Source: Shewanella subflava (GTDB lineage Bacteria; Pseudomonadota; Gammaproteobacteria; Enterobacterales; Shewanellaceae). Taken from it: 64,000 nucleotides of DNA. A program made the position numbers and the translations under genes. The stretch covers positions 1 to 64,000 of the forward strand of contig NZ_JAPDMX010000024.1 of the NCBI RefSeq assembly GCF_025971955.1, written 5' to 3'. Positions 30,074 through 39,781 of this stretch are shown here, piece by piece (the first letter of the stretch is position 1; every line of letters starts with the position of its first letter). Under the pieces are notes generated by a model, which saw nothing but the letters and a program-made list of their open reading frames with translations, had not been told where the DNA came from and made no database searches.

Positions 30074-30736
30074 TTACGCATTATTAACAATCTTTTTAAA
30101 ATCAGCAATTAACTCTTCATTGAATATTTGAGGTGGTAAACCGGGTTTTGGCTTTGCTTTAAACACAGCGGTTTTTTCTCCTTGGGGAGAGACCAGCACA
30201 TAGGAAGCACTGTGATCGATTTGGTAATTATCACCTTCTCCTACCATGGCATAAACAAAACCGAGATCACGACTGAAGGGGAACAACTGGCTGTGTTCAG
30301 CGGTTATGGCTTTAAATTCAGGGTTGAAAAAGTTGATGTAGTCTAAACGTTTCACTTGGGTGTCGCGTTGGGGATCGGCGGACACAAACACGACCTGTAT
30401 ATCGGCAGATATTTGCTGTAGTGCTGGGTAAGCTGCCGCTAACTTATTCAATGTAGTAGGGCAGACGTCTGGGCAAGAGGTGAAGCCAATAAAAAATAGG
30501 CTCCACTTACCTTCTAAATCTTTATTTGTGAAAGGGTTTCCGTATTGATCACTCAAGCTAAAGGTCGCTAGTTTACGTGGATTATCGTAAATAAAGCCTG
30601 TATCAAGTTGGACATTTTGGTATTGAGACTGATGTGTTTGTGTGGATGTATTGGCTGATGGTGTTAGCCATTGATAGGCAAAGATACCACCAATGGCCAC
30701 CGCCATCAGTGCCACAATAATACTGGGTTTACCCAT
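30074..30736 (-). CDS. SCO1/SenC copper chaperone for cytochrome oxidase
   Basis: This 220-residue protein has an N-terminal membrane anchor (about 5-23) and a thioredoxin-like domain facing the periplasm. Copper ligands are in FTSCPDVCPTT (two cysteines, CxxxC, about residue 89-93) and the late histidine in QIDHSASYVLV. It delivers copper to the CuA site of subunit II. It is the last gene of the oxidase operon. Confidence 0.94.
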   Translation of the reverse strand: MGKPSIIVALMAVAIGGIFAYQWLTPSANTSTQTHQSQYQNVQLDTGFIYDNPRKLATFSLSDQYGNPFTNKDLEGKWSLFFIGFTSCPDVCPTTLNKLAAAYPALQQISADIQVVFVSADPQRDTQVKRLDYINFFNPEFKAITAEHSQLFPFSRDLGFVYAMVGEGDNYQIDHSASYVLVSPQGEKTAVFKAKPKPGLPPQIFNEELIADFKKIVNNA

Positions 30737-30790
30737 TTAGCCCGCCCTTGGTCATTAATGTTATTTTAAAGATGCTGTTGTGGTCACGAT

Positions 30791-31699
30791 TTAGTTTACC
30801 CATAAATAGTGATCAACTAACAACACGATGAATAACACCATCAAATGATAAATAGAAAACTTAAATACATTCATCGCTAACCCTTGATAGTCATGATATT
30901 TAAGCTGCCAAGCTTTATAAATAAATCCACAACTAAGTAGGGTTGAGCCGACCAAATAAACCGGGCCGCACATGCCGACTAATACCGGCAGTAAACACGC
31001 GATAGCAAGTAAAATGGTATAGAGCAAAATACATGTTTTAGTAAATTCAACACCATGGGTTACAGGCAACATGGGGATGTCTACTTTGGCATATTCTTTT
31101 CTGCGATGAATTGCCAATGCCCAAAAGTGTGGCGGCGTCCAAGTGAAAATGATGATAACCAAGAGTAAAGCGTGGCCGTGTAGCTCATTAGTGACCGCTG
31201 TCCAGCCTAATAATGGTGGCATGGCGCCAGCTAACCCGCCAATGACGATATTTTGTGAAGTGGCGCGTTTCAAATAAGCGGTATAAACCAAGGCGTAACC
31301 GATTAAACTGGCAAAGGTTAGCCAGGCTGTCAATGGGTTTACCCAAGCGTACAACATAACAAATCCTATCACTCCAATGGATACGGCAAATATTGCAGCT
31401 TTAGTGCCTGAGACTTTTCCTTTCGGTAAAGGCCGGTTATAGGTGCGAGCCATTAATCCATCAATGCGGCGGTCTATTAGGTGATTGAATGCGGCAGCAG
31501 CGCCAGCCATTAACCCAATGCCAACCATACCGATAATCAGCGGTTGAAGGGGGACTACGCCAGGTACCGCTAAACACATACCAACCAAGACGGTTAGCAG
31601 CATTAACGCGACGACTTTGGGTTTTGTCATTTCAAAATAGGCGCGCCATTGAAATGTAACTGCCTCATGAGGGGCATTGAGGATGATCGGTTTTGTCAT
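30791..31699 (-). CDS. ctaB: Heme O synthase (protoheme IX farnesyltransferase)
   Basis: This enzyme adds a farnesyl group to heme b to make heme O, the precursor of heme A. The 302-residue protein has about nine membrane segments. UbiA-family motifs are [20 protein letters not shown] (about residue 72-91) and the start [13 protein letters not shown]. It lies 15 bases after ctaA, which performs the next step. Also known as cyoE; ctaB fits this operon better. Confidence 0.96.
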   Translation of the reverse strand: MTKPIILNAPHEAVTFQWRAYFEMTKPKVVALMLLTVLVGMCLAVPGVVPLQPLIIGMVGIGLMAGAAAAFNHLIDRRIDGLMARTYNRPLPKGKVSGTKAAIFAVSIGVIGFVMLYAWVNPLTAWLTFASLIGYALVYTAYLKRATSQNIVIGGLAGAMPPLLGWTAVTNELHGHALLLVIIIFTWTPPHFWALAIHRRKEYAKVDIPMLPVTHGVEFTKTCILLYTILLAIACLLPVLVGMCGPVYLVGSTLLSCGFIYKAWQLKYHDYQGLAMNVFKFSIYHLMVLFIVLLVDHYLWVN

Positions 31700-31714
31700 T
31701 GTTATGTCCTCTGA

Positions 31715-32695
31715 TTACGCTTTACGCCATAGGGCGTAGTTAATAAATACCATGGTGAGCAACAGCAATGCTGCACCGCCATTATGAGAAACTGCGATAC
31801 CTAACGGTAAGTGCATCACTACATTACTGATCCCAAGCGCGACTTGAGCAATCACTAACAAAATAAGTAAGTAGGCACTTTTTCGCATTGTGGATGATTG
31901 TGCTTTTAATAGTTTTACTGCAAACCACACTAAAATGATGGCGGTTAACACTCCCCAAATGCGATGACTGACATGAATTGTCATTCTGGTCGCATAATCT
32001 AAAACACCAAATTCAAAACTGGGATGATTGCCCTGAAAAGGTGAAAAAGCATCGGCAAAGCGTAAATTATCGACCCAATTACCTTCGCATATTGGCAATG
32101 TGGTACAGGCTAATGCCGCATAGTTGGAAGATGTCCACCCCCCCAATATGATTTGAATGACTAACACTACGAGCCCGATTGCAGCAATAGGCGCCAGCTT
32201 TCTGGCATATAAGTCGCCGCCAGGGATCCTTAACGGTTTGGTGCGTAAGTAGAGAATGAATAATAAAGAAAATAAACTGAAGCCCCCGATTAAGTGTGAC
32301 ATGACCACAATCGGCATCAGCTTCATGGTGACCGTCCACATCCCCAGTGCCGCTTGAAAAATGATGAGCGCGGAGATCAATATCGGTAATTTTTTGGGCG
32401 CAGAATGTTGCTTTAAGCATAAAATCAAAATGACTAAAACCAGCAAGCCTAAAGTACCCGCGATATACCGATGGATCATTTCAAGCCAGGCTTTTTCAGG
32501 CTCAACCGTATGTTCAGGAAAGTGAGTCTCCACTTTGGCCAATTCATGACTTTCGTTCGGCACCGTTAAATGGCCATAACAACCTGGCCAATCAGGACAG
32601 CCTAATCCGGCATCAGATAAGCGAGTGTAAGCCCCCATTAGGATCACCATTAAGGTGAACACTAGGGTGAATTTGATTAGGTGAGGAATTTGCAT
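31715..32695 (-). CDS. ctaA: Heme A synthase (COX15/CtaA)
   Basis: CtaA oxidises the methyl group of heme O to make heme A for the aa3 oxidase. The 326-residue membrane protein has about eight membrane segments in two similar halves. It starts with AYTRLSDAGLGCPDWPGCYG (about 22-41) and has heme-ligand histidines in EMIHRYIAG, SHLIGG and HVSHRIWGV. The stop/start overlap with the upstream membrane-protein gene is one base. Both ctaA and ctaB are needed by the oxidase encoded in this operon. Confidence 0.95.
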   Translation of the reverse strand: MQIPHLIKFTLVFTLMVILMGAYTRLSDAGLGCPDWPGCYGHLTVPNESHELAKVETHFPEHTVEPEKAWLEMIHRYIAGTLGLLVLVILILCLKQHSAPKKLPILISALIIFQAALGMWTVTMKLMPIVVMSHLIGGFSLFSLLFILYLRTKPLRIPGGDLYARKLAPIAAIGLVVLVIQIILGGWTSSNYAALACTTLPICEGNWVDNLRFADAFSPFQGNHPSFEFGVLDYATRMTIHVSHRIWGVLTAIILVWFAVKLLKAQSSTMRKSAYLLILLVIAQVALGISNVVMHLPLGIAVSHNGGAALLLLTMVFINYALWRKA

Positions 32696-33246
32696 TAGCC
32701 GACCCTCGACAACTTCAGCATTTTACGCAGGTCAGCAATCATTGATTTGCCTTGCGCTATGCTAGCCTTGCGACCCGATACGCCATCGTATTGCATCACT
32801 AGACTGCCTAAGGGGTCGATAATGATCATCTGTTGTTGAGTTAATAATGCCGCTATTTGGTCATTACTGGGGGCTGTTTCAAATTGAATATGGAGTTGCT
32901 TGAGTGCATCTAAATCACTGTTATGTTTCAGTAAGATAATTGGGCTAACTCGGTCACGGTCGCGCCCTAGCGCAATGTGGCTTTGATTAATTACATAGAG
33001 TCTATCCATGCATTGCTCGTCACATTTTTCAGGTAATAAGTACACCATTTGCCACAGATGTGGTTTGGGATTCACCATGTTTAATGCACTGTATGTAAGC
33101 TCCGTATTTAACAATGCCCCTTTGTTGGTGGCACCGCCATGGTATAGATCTAAACTCAATACCAATTTGGCTAAGGCAACGGGCAGTACAAAAACGACTA
33201 ACAATAATATGAGTGTTTTATTACTTCTTTTGGGCTGGGAGTTCAT
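32695..33246 (-). CDS. Predicted membrane protein of the cytochrome oxidase operon
   Basis: This 183-residue protein has one N-terminal membrane segment (about 11-31, TLILLLVVFVLPVALAKLVL) and a periplasmic domain of about 150 residues. The domain contains LPEKCDEQCMDRLYVINQSH, a CxxxC pair reminiscent of SCO and thioredoxin-like proteins, and a late IDPLGSLVMQYD segment that resembles the end of a thioredoxin fold. I do not recognise a characterised family member. Position between the SURF1 gene and ctaA points to assembly of the oxidase, perhaps copper or disulfide handling. Confidence 0.75.
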   Translation of the reverse strand: MNSQPKRSNKTLILLLVVFVLPVALAKLVLSLDLYHGGATNKGALLNTELTYSALNMVNPKPHLWQMVYLLPEKCDEQCMDRLYVINQSHIALGRDRDRVSPIILLKHNSDLDALKQLHIQFETAPSNDQIAALLTQQQMIIIDPLGSLVMQYDGVSGRKASIAQGKSMIADLRKMLKLSRVG

Positions 33247-33288
33247 TTCTATCTCCTCTTCTTACTGATTCATGTTGATGTAAAATGC

Positions 33289-34107
33289 TTAATGAGCGCC
33301 TGATTGCCACTTTCTGTGTGCTAGCCATGCCATTAAGCCTAAAAATACCGCGGCCATAGTGAACCACTGTAGGGCATATCCTTGATGTTTTTGCGCTGAT
33401 AACGGAATGGGTTGCCATGGTTGTGGCAAATTTAAATCCGGAACATTATCGGGTTGCAACACCACAGGTAATAAGGGATAACCCAGCAGCTGCGATAATT
33501 CATCTATCGCCAAGTTTTGAAAGCGCATTGGGTTGCCTATTTCTGCCATCAAATTTTCGCTTAATGGATTGATTTGCTTTTGATAAATACGCCCAATCAA
33601 TTTGTAACGCCCCGTTGAAATAGCGCTAATGTCAGGCAAAATCCGACGGTCTTTATCGGCGGGCACAAAACCGAGTTCAACTAATAAATTGGGGGATGAG
33701 GCATTGACTTGAAACACTTGATAAGCCAAATAACCCACTTGTCCCATGTATATTTGATTATCAAGCAGTAGTACTTGCTTTGATACCGGCGATGCCGATA
33801 AAGCAATGCGATATCCTGTTAAGGTTTGTTGTTCTGCATTCGTGTCTGCTGTGTGCTGATCAATGACTTGCAATAATGAATCAAAATTCATTGCTGCTTG
33901 GTTTTGTCGCTCTTTTAAGGTGACATCCCATGACGTTTTGAATTCTGCACGTTCCAGTTGCCATAATCCTAACTTGACCAAAATGCTAAACACCGCCACA
34001 GTGATGGCAATAAAAACAAACCCAGCCCAACCTAAACCCGCAAGAGGATTGCCTGTGACAGCCCCATTGTTAGTTAAGTTAGTTTTAGTGCTATTGCTTG
34101 TATTCAT
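33289..34107 (-). CDS. SURF1-family oxidase assembly protein
   Basis: This 272-residue protein has one membrane segment near each end (about 27-48 and 245-265) and a periplasmic domain between. SURF1 features are KLGLWQLERAEFK near the first segment and the C-terminal HQGYALQWFTMAAVFLGL. SURF1 helps insert heme A into subunit I. The open frame extends 42 codons further upstream, but the ATG at 34107 begins the family-like region. The 5' end overlaps a DUF2909 gene on the other strand. Confidence 0.9.
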   Translation of the reverse strand: MNTSNSTKTNLTNNGAVTGNPLAGLGWAGFVFIAITVAVFSILVKLGLWQLERAEFKTSWDVTLKERQNQAAMNFDSLLQVIDQHTADTNAEQQTLTGYRIALSASPVSKQVLLLDNQIYMGQVGYLAYQVFQVNASSPNLLVELGFVPADKDRRILPDISAISTGRYKLIGRIYQKQINPLSENLMAEIGNPMRFQNLAIDELSQLLGYPLLPVVLQPDNVPDLNLPQPWQPIPLSAQKHQGYALQWFTMAAVFLGLMAWLAHRKWQSGAH

Positions 34108-34273
34108 TATGTTTAATTTGGCTCGTGCATTATTTATTATGGTTAAAGGTGAAAACAAACAATCGATGAGTCCATTTCTCGGTCGCAGAGTGATGTTTTC
34201 AGCCCTTGTGGTTATCTTACTGCTGGTGGCCATGGCATTAGGTATTATTCAACCTAACCCACGGCCTTATTAA
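34067..34273 (+). CDS. DUF2909 small membrane protein
   Basis: From a TTG at 34067 this frame encodes 68 residues with two membrane segments. The first is LVKLVLVLLLVFIMFNLARALFIMV; the second is VMFSALVVILLLVAMALGII. A polar loop ENKQSMSPFLGRR lies between them and IQPNPRPY closes the protein. This layout and length match the DUF2909 family that accompanies cytochrome oxidase genes. The start is uncertain: an ATG at 34109 would remove half of the first segment, and no candidate has a good ribosome site. It is the only rightward gene in the operon region. Confidence 0.72.
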   Translation: MLVKLVLVLLLVFIMFNLARALFIMVKGENKQSMSPFLGRRVMFSALVVILLLVAMALGIIQPNPRPY

Positions 34274-34280
34274 TCAGCTC

Positions 34281-35156
34281 TTACAGTACGTAAACGAATA
34301 CAAATAAACATAACCACACGACATCAACAAAATGCCAGTACCAGCTACCCGCCTGAAACGCAAAATGCTTGTCAGTGGTGAAGTGGCCTTTTAGTACCCG
34401 TAGCAGCAATACTATTAAGAACACTGTGCCTAAAGTGACATGCATGCCATGAAAGCCAGTTAACAAAAAGAAGGTATTACCGTAGATGCCAGATTCAAGC
34501 GTTAAGCCCATTTCATGGTAAGCATGGCTATATTCTTCTACCTGTAAAGCCAAGAACGCGATGCCTAAAAGTATGGTTAGTGTTAACCAAATTTTTAACG
34601 GGGTGCGTTTGGCTTTTTCTAAACTGGTATGGGCAAAATGCAGTGTGACAGACGAGGTTAACAGTAAAATCGTATTGATTAATGGTAGCCCGGTCCATGG
34701 CATCGCTTCTGTTTTGGTGCCATCAGGGGTGGTGACTAAAGGCCAAATGGCTTCAAATGCTGGCCATAAAACTTCATGGGTCATGGCATTATTTGAAGCG
34801 CCACCTAACCAAGGTACTGCAACCATTCTGGCGTAAAACAATGCGCCAAAAAAAGCCCCAAAAAACATAATTTCCGAGAAGATAAACCAGCTCATACCTT
34901 GTCGGAAGGATCGATCCATCTGGGCTGAGTATAAACCGGCCATTGATTCATCAATGACGGTTTTAAACCAACCGAAGACCATAAATAAAATTACAGCTAT
35001 TCCGGAAATCAGAATATAGCCGCCATAACTTTCTTCTGTTGATAATTGTTGTACGTAACTGCCTGCGCCAAAGGCGATTAAGAAAAGGCCAATGGCACCA
35101 ATGATAGGCCAAGCACTTTGTGCTGGCACATAATAGGCTTCATGCTTTGTGGTCAT
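34281..35156 (-). CDS. ctaE: Cytochrome c oxidase subunit III
   Basis: Subunit III is a core membrane subunit of the aa3 oxidase. The 291-residue protein has seven predicted membrane segments. Family motifs are MSWFIFSEIMFFGAFFGAL, FFLLTGFHGMHVTLGT and the C-terminal SWYWHFVDVVWL. Its ATG overlaps the end of ctaG by four bases (ATGA). Confidence 0.96.
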   Translation of the reverse strand: MTTKHEAYYVPAQSAWPIIGAIGLFLIAFGAGSYVQQLSTEESYGGYILISGIAVILFMVFGWFKTVIDESMAGLYSAQMDRSFRQGMSWFIFSEIMFFGAFFGALFYARMVAVPWLGGASNNAMTHEVLWPAFEAIWPLVTTPDGTKTEAMPWTGLPLINTILLLTSSVTLHFAHTSLEKAKRTPLKIWLTLTILLGIAFLALQVEEYSHAYHEMGLTLESGIYGNTFFLLTGFHGMHVTLGTVFLIVLLLRVLKGHFTTDKHFAFQAGSWYWHFVDVVWLCLFVFVYVL

Positions 35157-35716
35157 TTTGCTGCTCCTTGCTTTAAGCCACTACCGACTTTATCGGTAAT
35201 GTCGTAAAGGGTATAAGAGAGAGTCAGGGTGTTAATGGATTCCGGTAAATCGGGATCCACGTAAAAAATCAATGGGAGTTCCGCACTGGCTGATGCCGCA
35301 AGTGGTTGTTGATTAAAACAAAAACACTCTGTTTTATTAAAATAGGCCGCACCTTGACCGGGAGATACCGAGGGTATCGCCTGGCCAACCGTGTTGTTTG
35401 CTGACAGGTTTTGGGCGTGAAACTTCGTATGGGTGAGTTCACCAGGGTGAACTTGAATACGATTGACCGTGGGAGCAAACTCCCACGGCATTCCAGGCTG
35501 TATTTGAGCAACAAACTCTATGGTAACAGTGCGACTCTTATCAACAATGACTGCTTCGTATGTGCTTGCCGTACTTTGGGTTTTTCCATTAATACCTAAA
35601 GTGTCACACAACACATCGTACAAAGGCACCAGCGCAAAACCAAAACCAAACATCCCCACAGCGCCTAGCACTAGCATGGTAAGTAGCTTACGGTTTGATT
35701 TGGTTGGCTGACTCAT
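35153..35716 (-). CDS. ctaG: Cytochrome oxidase assembly protein CtaG (Cox11)
   Basis: CtaG delivers copper to the CuB centre of subunit I. The 187-residue protein has one N-terminal membrane segment (about 12-32) and a periplasmic immunoglobulin-like domain. The copper motif is NKTECFCFNQQPL (CFCF, about residue 127-139), and VPLYDVLCDTLGINGKT follows the membrane anchor. It lies 1 base from subunit I and overlaps subunit III. Confidence 0.96.
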   Translation of the reverse strand: MSQPTKSNRKLLTMLVLGAVGMFGFGFALVPLYDVLCDTLGINGKTQSTASTYEAVIVDKSRTVTIEFVAQIQPGMPWEFAPTVNRIQVHPGELTHTKFHAQNLSANNTVGQAIPSVSPGQGAAYFNKTECFCFNQQPLAASASAELPLIFYVDPDLPESINTLTLSYTLYDITDKVGSGLKQGAAK

Positions 35717-35717
35717 C

Positions 35718-37310
35718 TCATTTTACCTCTGGTGGGGTTGTAAATGAGTGATAAGGCGCTGGACTTGGGATTGTCCACTCTAATCCTTCGGCGCCCTCCC
35801 ATGGCTTATCTGGTGCTTTTTCTCCGCCTTTGATGCATTTAATGACAACCGCTAAGAAAATCAGTTGCGATAAACCAAAGGCAAATCCACCAATAGATAC
35901 AATCTGATTAATATCAGCAAATTGAATTGCATAATCGGGGATCCGGCGTGGCATTCCTGCCAACCCTAAAAAGTGCATCGGAAAGAACAGTACGTTAACT
36001 GAAATCACCGAACACCAAAAGTGCCATCTACCTAAGGTTTCGCTATACATATGCCCGGTCCATTTGGGCAGCCAATAATACGCTGCCGCCATGATCGAGA
36101 ATACTGCTCCAGTCACTAACACATAATGAAAATGTGCTACAACGAAGTAAGTATCGTGATACTGGAAATCTGCAGGGGTGATGGCCAGCATTAATCCTGA
36201 AAAACCACCAATAGTAAACAGAATGATAAAGGCGAGGGCGAACAGCATCGGCGTTTCGAATGTCATCGAACCACGCCACATAGTGGCAACCCAGTTGAAG
36301 ACTTTTACCCCTGTGGGAACCGCAATCAGCATGGTGCAATACATAAAGAACAGTTCCGCAAATACTGGCATACCTGTAGTGAACATATGATGCGCCCACA
36401 CTAAGAATGACAGAATCGCAATACTGGCCGTTGCGTATACCATTGATGAATAACCAAATAACTTTTTACGGCTGAATGCAGGAATAATGGCAGAGATAAT
36501 ACCGAACGACGGTAAAATCATGATATACACTTCAGGGTGACCAAAGAACCAGAAGATATGCTGGAACATGACGGGGTCACCGCCCCCTGCGGCATCAAAA
36601 AAGCTGGTGCCGAAAAACTTATCTGTTAGCACCATGGTGACTGCGCCAGCAAGTACTGGCATCACAGCAATAAGTAAGAAAGCGGTGATTAACCATGTCC
36701 AGACAAACAAGGGGAGCTTCATCCATGTCATGCCAGGTGCGCGCATGTTGACAATGGTTACAATCACATTGATTGCGCCCATAATCGAGCTGATCCCCAT
36801 TATATGCACTGAGAAGACAAAAAGTGCTGTGCTGTCAGGGCTATAGGTTGTCGATAGTGGAGCATAGAATGTCCAACCAAAGTTGGGGCCGCCGCCTTCC
36901 ATAAATAACGAGCTTAGCAAAATAGTAAACGCGAAAGGTAATATCCAAAAGCTCCAGTTGTTCATGCGCGGTAGTGCCATGTCTGGCGCACCAATCATCA
37001 TAGGGATTAACCAGTTAGCCAAACCAGTGAAGGCGGGCATAACGGCACCAAACACCATGATAAGTCCATGAACAGTGGTCATTTGATTAAAAAAGTTAGG
37101 TTCAACCAGTTGTAACCCAGGTTGGAATAACTCGGCGCGGATAACCATAGCCATGGCTCCGCCAGTTAAAAACATAATAAAGCTGAACCATAAGTATAAC
37201 GACCCAATATCTTTATGGTTGGTGGTTAGCAGCCAGCGCATAATGCCTTTTGGGGCACCATGGTGATGATCATCATGGACTGCAGTAGTATCGTGCGTAG
37301 TTGTACTCAT
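35718..37310 (-). CDS. ctaD: Cytochrome c oxidase subunit I
   Basis: This 530-residue subunit carries heme a and the heme a3-CuB oxygen-reducing centre. Twelve membrane segments are expected. Visible markers are [15 protein letters not shown] (heme a ligand His), [17 protein letters not shown] (the CuB His with the cross-linked Tyr), WAHHMFTTG (CuB His pair) and [14 protein letters not shown] (heme ligands). A strong GGAGATAATA ribosome site precedes the ATG. The N-terminus is His-rich (HDDHHHGA). Confidence 0.98.
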   Translation of the reverse strand: MSTTTHDTTAVHDDHHHGAPKGIMRWLLTTNHKDIGSLYLWFSFIMFLTGGAMAMVIRAELFQPGLQLVEPNFFNQMTTVHGLIMVFGAVMPAFTGLANWLIPMMIGAPDMALPRMNNWSFWILPFAFTILLSSLFMEGGGPNFGWTFYAPLSTTYSPDSTALFVFSVHIMGISSIMGAINVIVTIVNMRAPGMTWMKLPLFVWTWLITAFLLIAVMPVLAGAVTMVLTDKFFGTSFFDAAGGGDPVMFQHIFWFFGHPEVYIMILPSFGIISAIIPAFSRKKLFGYSSMVYATASIAILSFLVWAHHMFTTGMPVFAELFFMYCTMLIAVPTGVKVFNWVATMWRGSMTFETPMLFALAFIILFTIGGFSGLMLAITPADFQYHDTYFVVAHFHYVLVTGAVFSIMAAAYYWLPKWTGHMYSETLGRWHFWCSVISVNVLFFPMHFLGLAGMPRRIPDYAIQFADINQIVSIGGFAFGLSQLIFLAVVIKCIKGGEKAPDKPWEGAEGLEWTIPSPAPYHSFTTPPEVK

Positions 37311-37319
37311 TATTATCTC

Positions 37320-38873
37320 CTACTGTCCATGGCTATTAACATCGGATGCTTGCACTGTATCGCCGGTATTATTACCCCATGCATTACGCTCGTAAGTGAT
37401 CACAGCAGCCATTTGGCGTGGTGATAATGAACTTGCGAAAGCCTGCATAGCAGTACCTGGCTTACCATTGCGAACGATATTAATGTGCTGATCTACAGGT
37501 CCTTTAATGACAGGGCTGCCTATCAATGATGGGAAGGCACCAGGTAACCCTGCGCCAGTGGCTTGATGGCAAGCGGCACAAGTTGAGGTGTAGACTTGTA
37601 AGCCTTCGGTCATTAATTCTTCATGGGTCAGTTCGGTTAAATCCACTGGCATTACCGTTGCGACAACATCTTGAACATCAGTTTGAGCGGGTTCTGTTTG
37701 GTTATCAGAACTAACGGGTTGAGTGGTGGATGTACTGTTATCAACGTTGCCACCATTAGCTGCATTGCTCACATCCACCGCTTGAATGACATCGCCTGAA
37801 TCATTACCCCAAGCATTCCGCTCATAGGTGACCACCGCGGCAATATCTTTGGTACTCAATTGTTTAGCAAATGACTGCATGGCTGTTCCAGGCTTACCGT
37901 GAAGGACAATATTAATGTGACCATCAACGGGGCCTTTAATGATTGGACTGCCAATAAGAGATGGGAATACACCTGGTAAGCCAGCACCGTTTGGTTGGTG
38001 ACAAGCCGCACAGGTAGAAAGGTAAATCTGCTCACCCTTTGCCATTAACTCTTCTTTTGAAAGTGTTTCTGTCAAAGCGGCTTTTGCTGCCTCTGCGGCA
38101 TTACTGGCCTGTTGTTTTTGGTCTAGCAACCAAGCATCGAATTCCGCTTCGGGCAATGCCTGCACAACAATTGGCATAAAGCCGTGATCTTTACCGCACA
38201 GCTCAGCACATTGGCCGCGGTAAGTTCCTGCTTTATCGATACGCGTCCACGCCTCGTTAATGAAACCAGGGTTCGCATCTTTTTTGACTGCGAATGCAGG
38301 CACCCACCACGAGTGAATGACATCATCCGAAGTCATCAAAAAACGCACTTTTCGATTTAAAGGCAAAACTAAAGGCTTATCTACTTCTAATAAGTAAGTA
38401 TCACTTTTGGTTTCATCACCTTCAATTTGATCTCGGGGAGTGGCTAGAATGCTATAAAATTCGACATCTTCATTAAAATAGCTGTAATGCCATTTCCACT
38501 GTGAACCGGTAATTTTAATGGTTAAATCCGCATTAGACGGATCTTCCATAGCGATTAACGTTTTAGTGGCTGGAATCGCCATACCAATAAGAATGATAAA
38601 CGGAATGATAGTCCAAGCGATTTCTACTTTGGTACTTTCATGAAAATTTGCCGCGACAGCGCCTTTGGATTTACGGTGATAAATCATGGAATAAATCATG
38701 ATCCCAAACACCACTAAACCAATCGCACAACAGATATACAGAATAATCATGTGGAGGTCATAAACCTGACCACTAATATTCGTCACACCTTTTGTCATGT
38801 TGAGGGGCATTTCGTTTGCCCCAAGGGGAGGTGCCAGTAACACCGCCATTACACAATACAACCATTGCTTCAC
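37320..38873 (-). CDS. ctaC: Cytochrome c oxidase subunit II with two cytochrome c domains
   Basis: Subunit II receives electrons from cytochrome c. The 517-residue protein has a signal peptide, two membrane segments (about 40-60 and 88-106) and a CuA domain with His187 in VIHSWW and the cluster CAELCGKDHGFM (222-233). Two cytochrome c domains are fused after it, with heme motifs CAACH at 288-292 and 432-436. The two domains are near copies, each running STCAACHQ to YERNAWGN, joined by a Ser/Thr/Gln-rich linker (about 370-410). Translation starts at a GTG with an AGGAG site. It is the first gene of the operon. Confidence 0.96.
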   Translation of the reverse strand: MKQWLYCVMAVLLAPPLGANEMPLNMTKGVTNISGQVYDLHMIILYICCAIGLVVFGIMIYSMIYHRKSKGAVAANFHESTKVEIAWTIIPFIILIGMAIPATKTLIAMEDPSNADLTIKITGSQWKWHYSYFNEDVEFYSILATPRDQIEGDETKSDTYLLEVDKPLVLPLNRKVRFLMTSDDVIHSWWVPAFAVKKDANPGFINEAWTRIDKAGTYRGQCAELCGKDHGFMPIVVQALPEAEFDAWLLDQKQQASNAAEAAKAALTETLSKEELMAKGEQIYLSTCAACHQPNGAGLPGVFPSLIGSPIIKGPVDGHINIVLHGKPGTAMQSFAKQLSTKDIAAVVTYERNAWGNDSGDVIQAVDVSNAANGGNVDNSTSTTQPVSSDNQTEPAQTDVQDVVATVMPVDLTELTHEELMTEGLQVYTSTCAACHQATGAGLPGAFPSLIGSPVIKGPVDQHINIVRNGKPGTAMQAFASSLSPRQMAAVITYERNAWGNNTGDTVQASDVNSHGQ

Positions 38874-39170
38874 AAGACTTCTCCTCTGCCAATTGCGAAT
38901 AGCAACTACAAAGAAGAGTCACACAGTAAGTCTCTGCTCTATGCAAACTCTTCGGTTCCCAAAAAAGTTTGATGACTCCAAAGTACCCTGGTGGTTGTAA
39001 GCGTTTCGGCTTACTGGTTTTTGTTAAATGTGCACCACGCTGGTACTTACAACTGAACTTATCAATTCTGATTTGACGCTTTTATCTGTCAGATAAAATC
39101 TAGACTGTAGCGTTTCAGTAAGGTTAAAAATGTTTCAACCTTGTTAAACACATTACTTGTAGATCACGCA

Positions 39171-39184
39171 TTGATCAAGATCAC
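39171..39184. promoter_or_regulatory. FNR/EtrA-like binding site upstream of the oxidase operon
   Basis: TTGATCAAGATCAC matches the FNR consensus TTGAT-N4-ATCAA at nine of ten positions; with its TCAC half it could also be read by CRP. It lies about 300 bases upstream of the ctaC start and downstream of the lexA-sulA terminator, so the oxidase operon is the likely target. The rest of the 38874-39213 gap shows no gene. Confidence 0.45.
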
Positions 39185-39213
39185 TTTTATTGCTAATTAG
39201 CTGAAAAATTGTA

Positions 39214-39240
39214 CAAAAAAGCCCTGCGCATGGGCAGGGC
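39214..39240 (-). terminator. Terminator of lexA-sulA
   Basis: Read leftwards, GCCCTGCCCATGCGCAGGGC forms a stem with a CCATGC-type loop and is followed by TTTTTTG. It starts 22 bases after the sulA stop. Confidence 0.87.
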
Positions 39241-39262
39241 TCAGTAAATACGGCAATTACAA

Positions 39263-39781
39263 TCAATGAAAAGAGGTGAAATTAATTTTACTAATCGTAT
39301 TATTTTGATTGGCAAGCATCGTTTTAGCACTTAAATCATGGTTTAAGTCTGTGCAGGCATCTTCAATCACAATGCCTAGCGCACGAGCGCTTTTGGCAAC
39401 TAACTCTAAACGACGACTATCACGAGCATCTAGAGGTTGAGTCCATGAGATCACCGCACTGGATGTACCGCTAGTTAATGCTTTTTCCATTGCCCATAAG
39501 GTTTCTATCTCATCTTTGGTATGGACCAAAAGCACTCTGTCCATTCTAACCCCTGCACTGGCCAGCATTTGTTTGTAACTGATGTTAGCGGGGTTAATGA
39601 GTACAATCCAACGACCTTGCTGACTTAATTGAGCTAATTGGCTAGCATATTGGCTTAGCTCCATTTTGCCGTGAGTCTGAGTTTGGAGCGTAGTAATAGG
39701 TTGTGCTAGGTTAATATCTGTTGTTGGTATATCCATCCATAAACCTGGATGACGCGGGGCGGTGCCCATTAGTTTGTTCAT
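39263..39781 (-). CDS. sulA: Cell division inhibitor SulA
   Basis: SulA blocks FtsZ polymerisation during the SOS response. The 172-residue protein has the RecA-like fold core: [28 protein letters not shown] and the segment around [21 protein letters not shown]. The start ATG overlaps the lexA stop (ATGA) and has a GGAG site eight bases upstream; a GTG two codons earlier is less likely. Being in the lexA operon it is SOS-controlled, an arrangement also known in Pseudomonas. Confidence 0.9.
   Translation of the reverse strand: MNKLMGTAPRHPGLWMDIPTTDINLAQPITTLQTQTHGKMELSQYASQLAQLSQQGRWIVLINPANISYKQMLASAGVRMDRVLLVHTKDEIETLWAMEKALTSGTSSAVISWTQPLDARDSRRLELVAKSARALGIVIEDACTDLNHDLSAKTMLANQNNTISKINFTSFH

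Noticed and set aside
33863..34066. The first 68 codons of the long frame containing DUF2909
   Set aside because: They are antisense to SURF1 coding sequence and do not resemble the family, which is about 68 residues long and begins near 34067.
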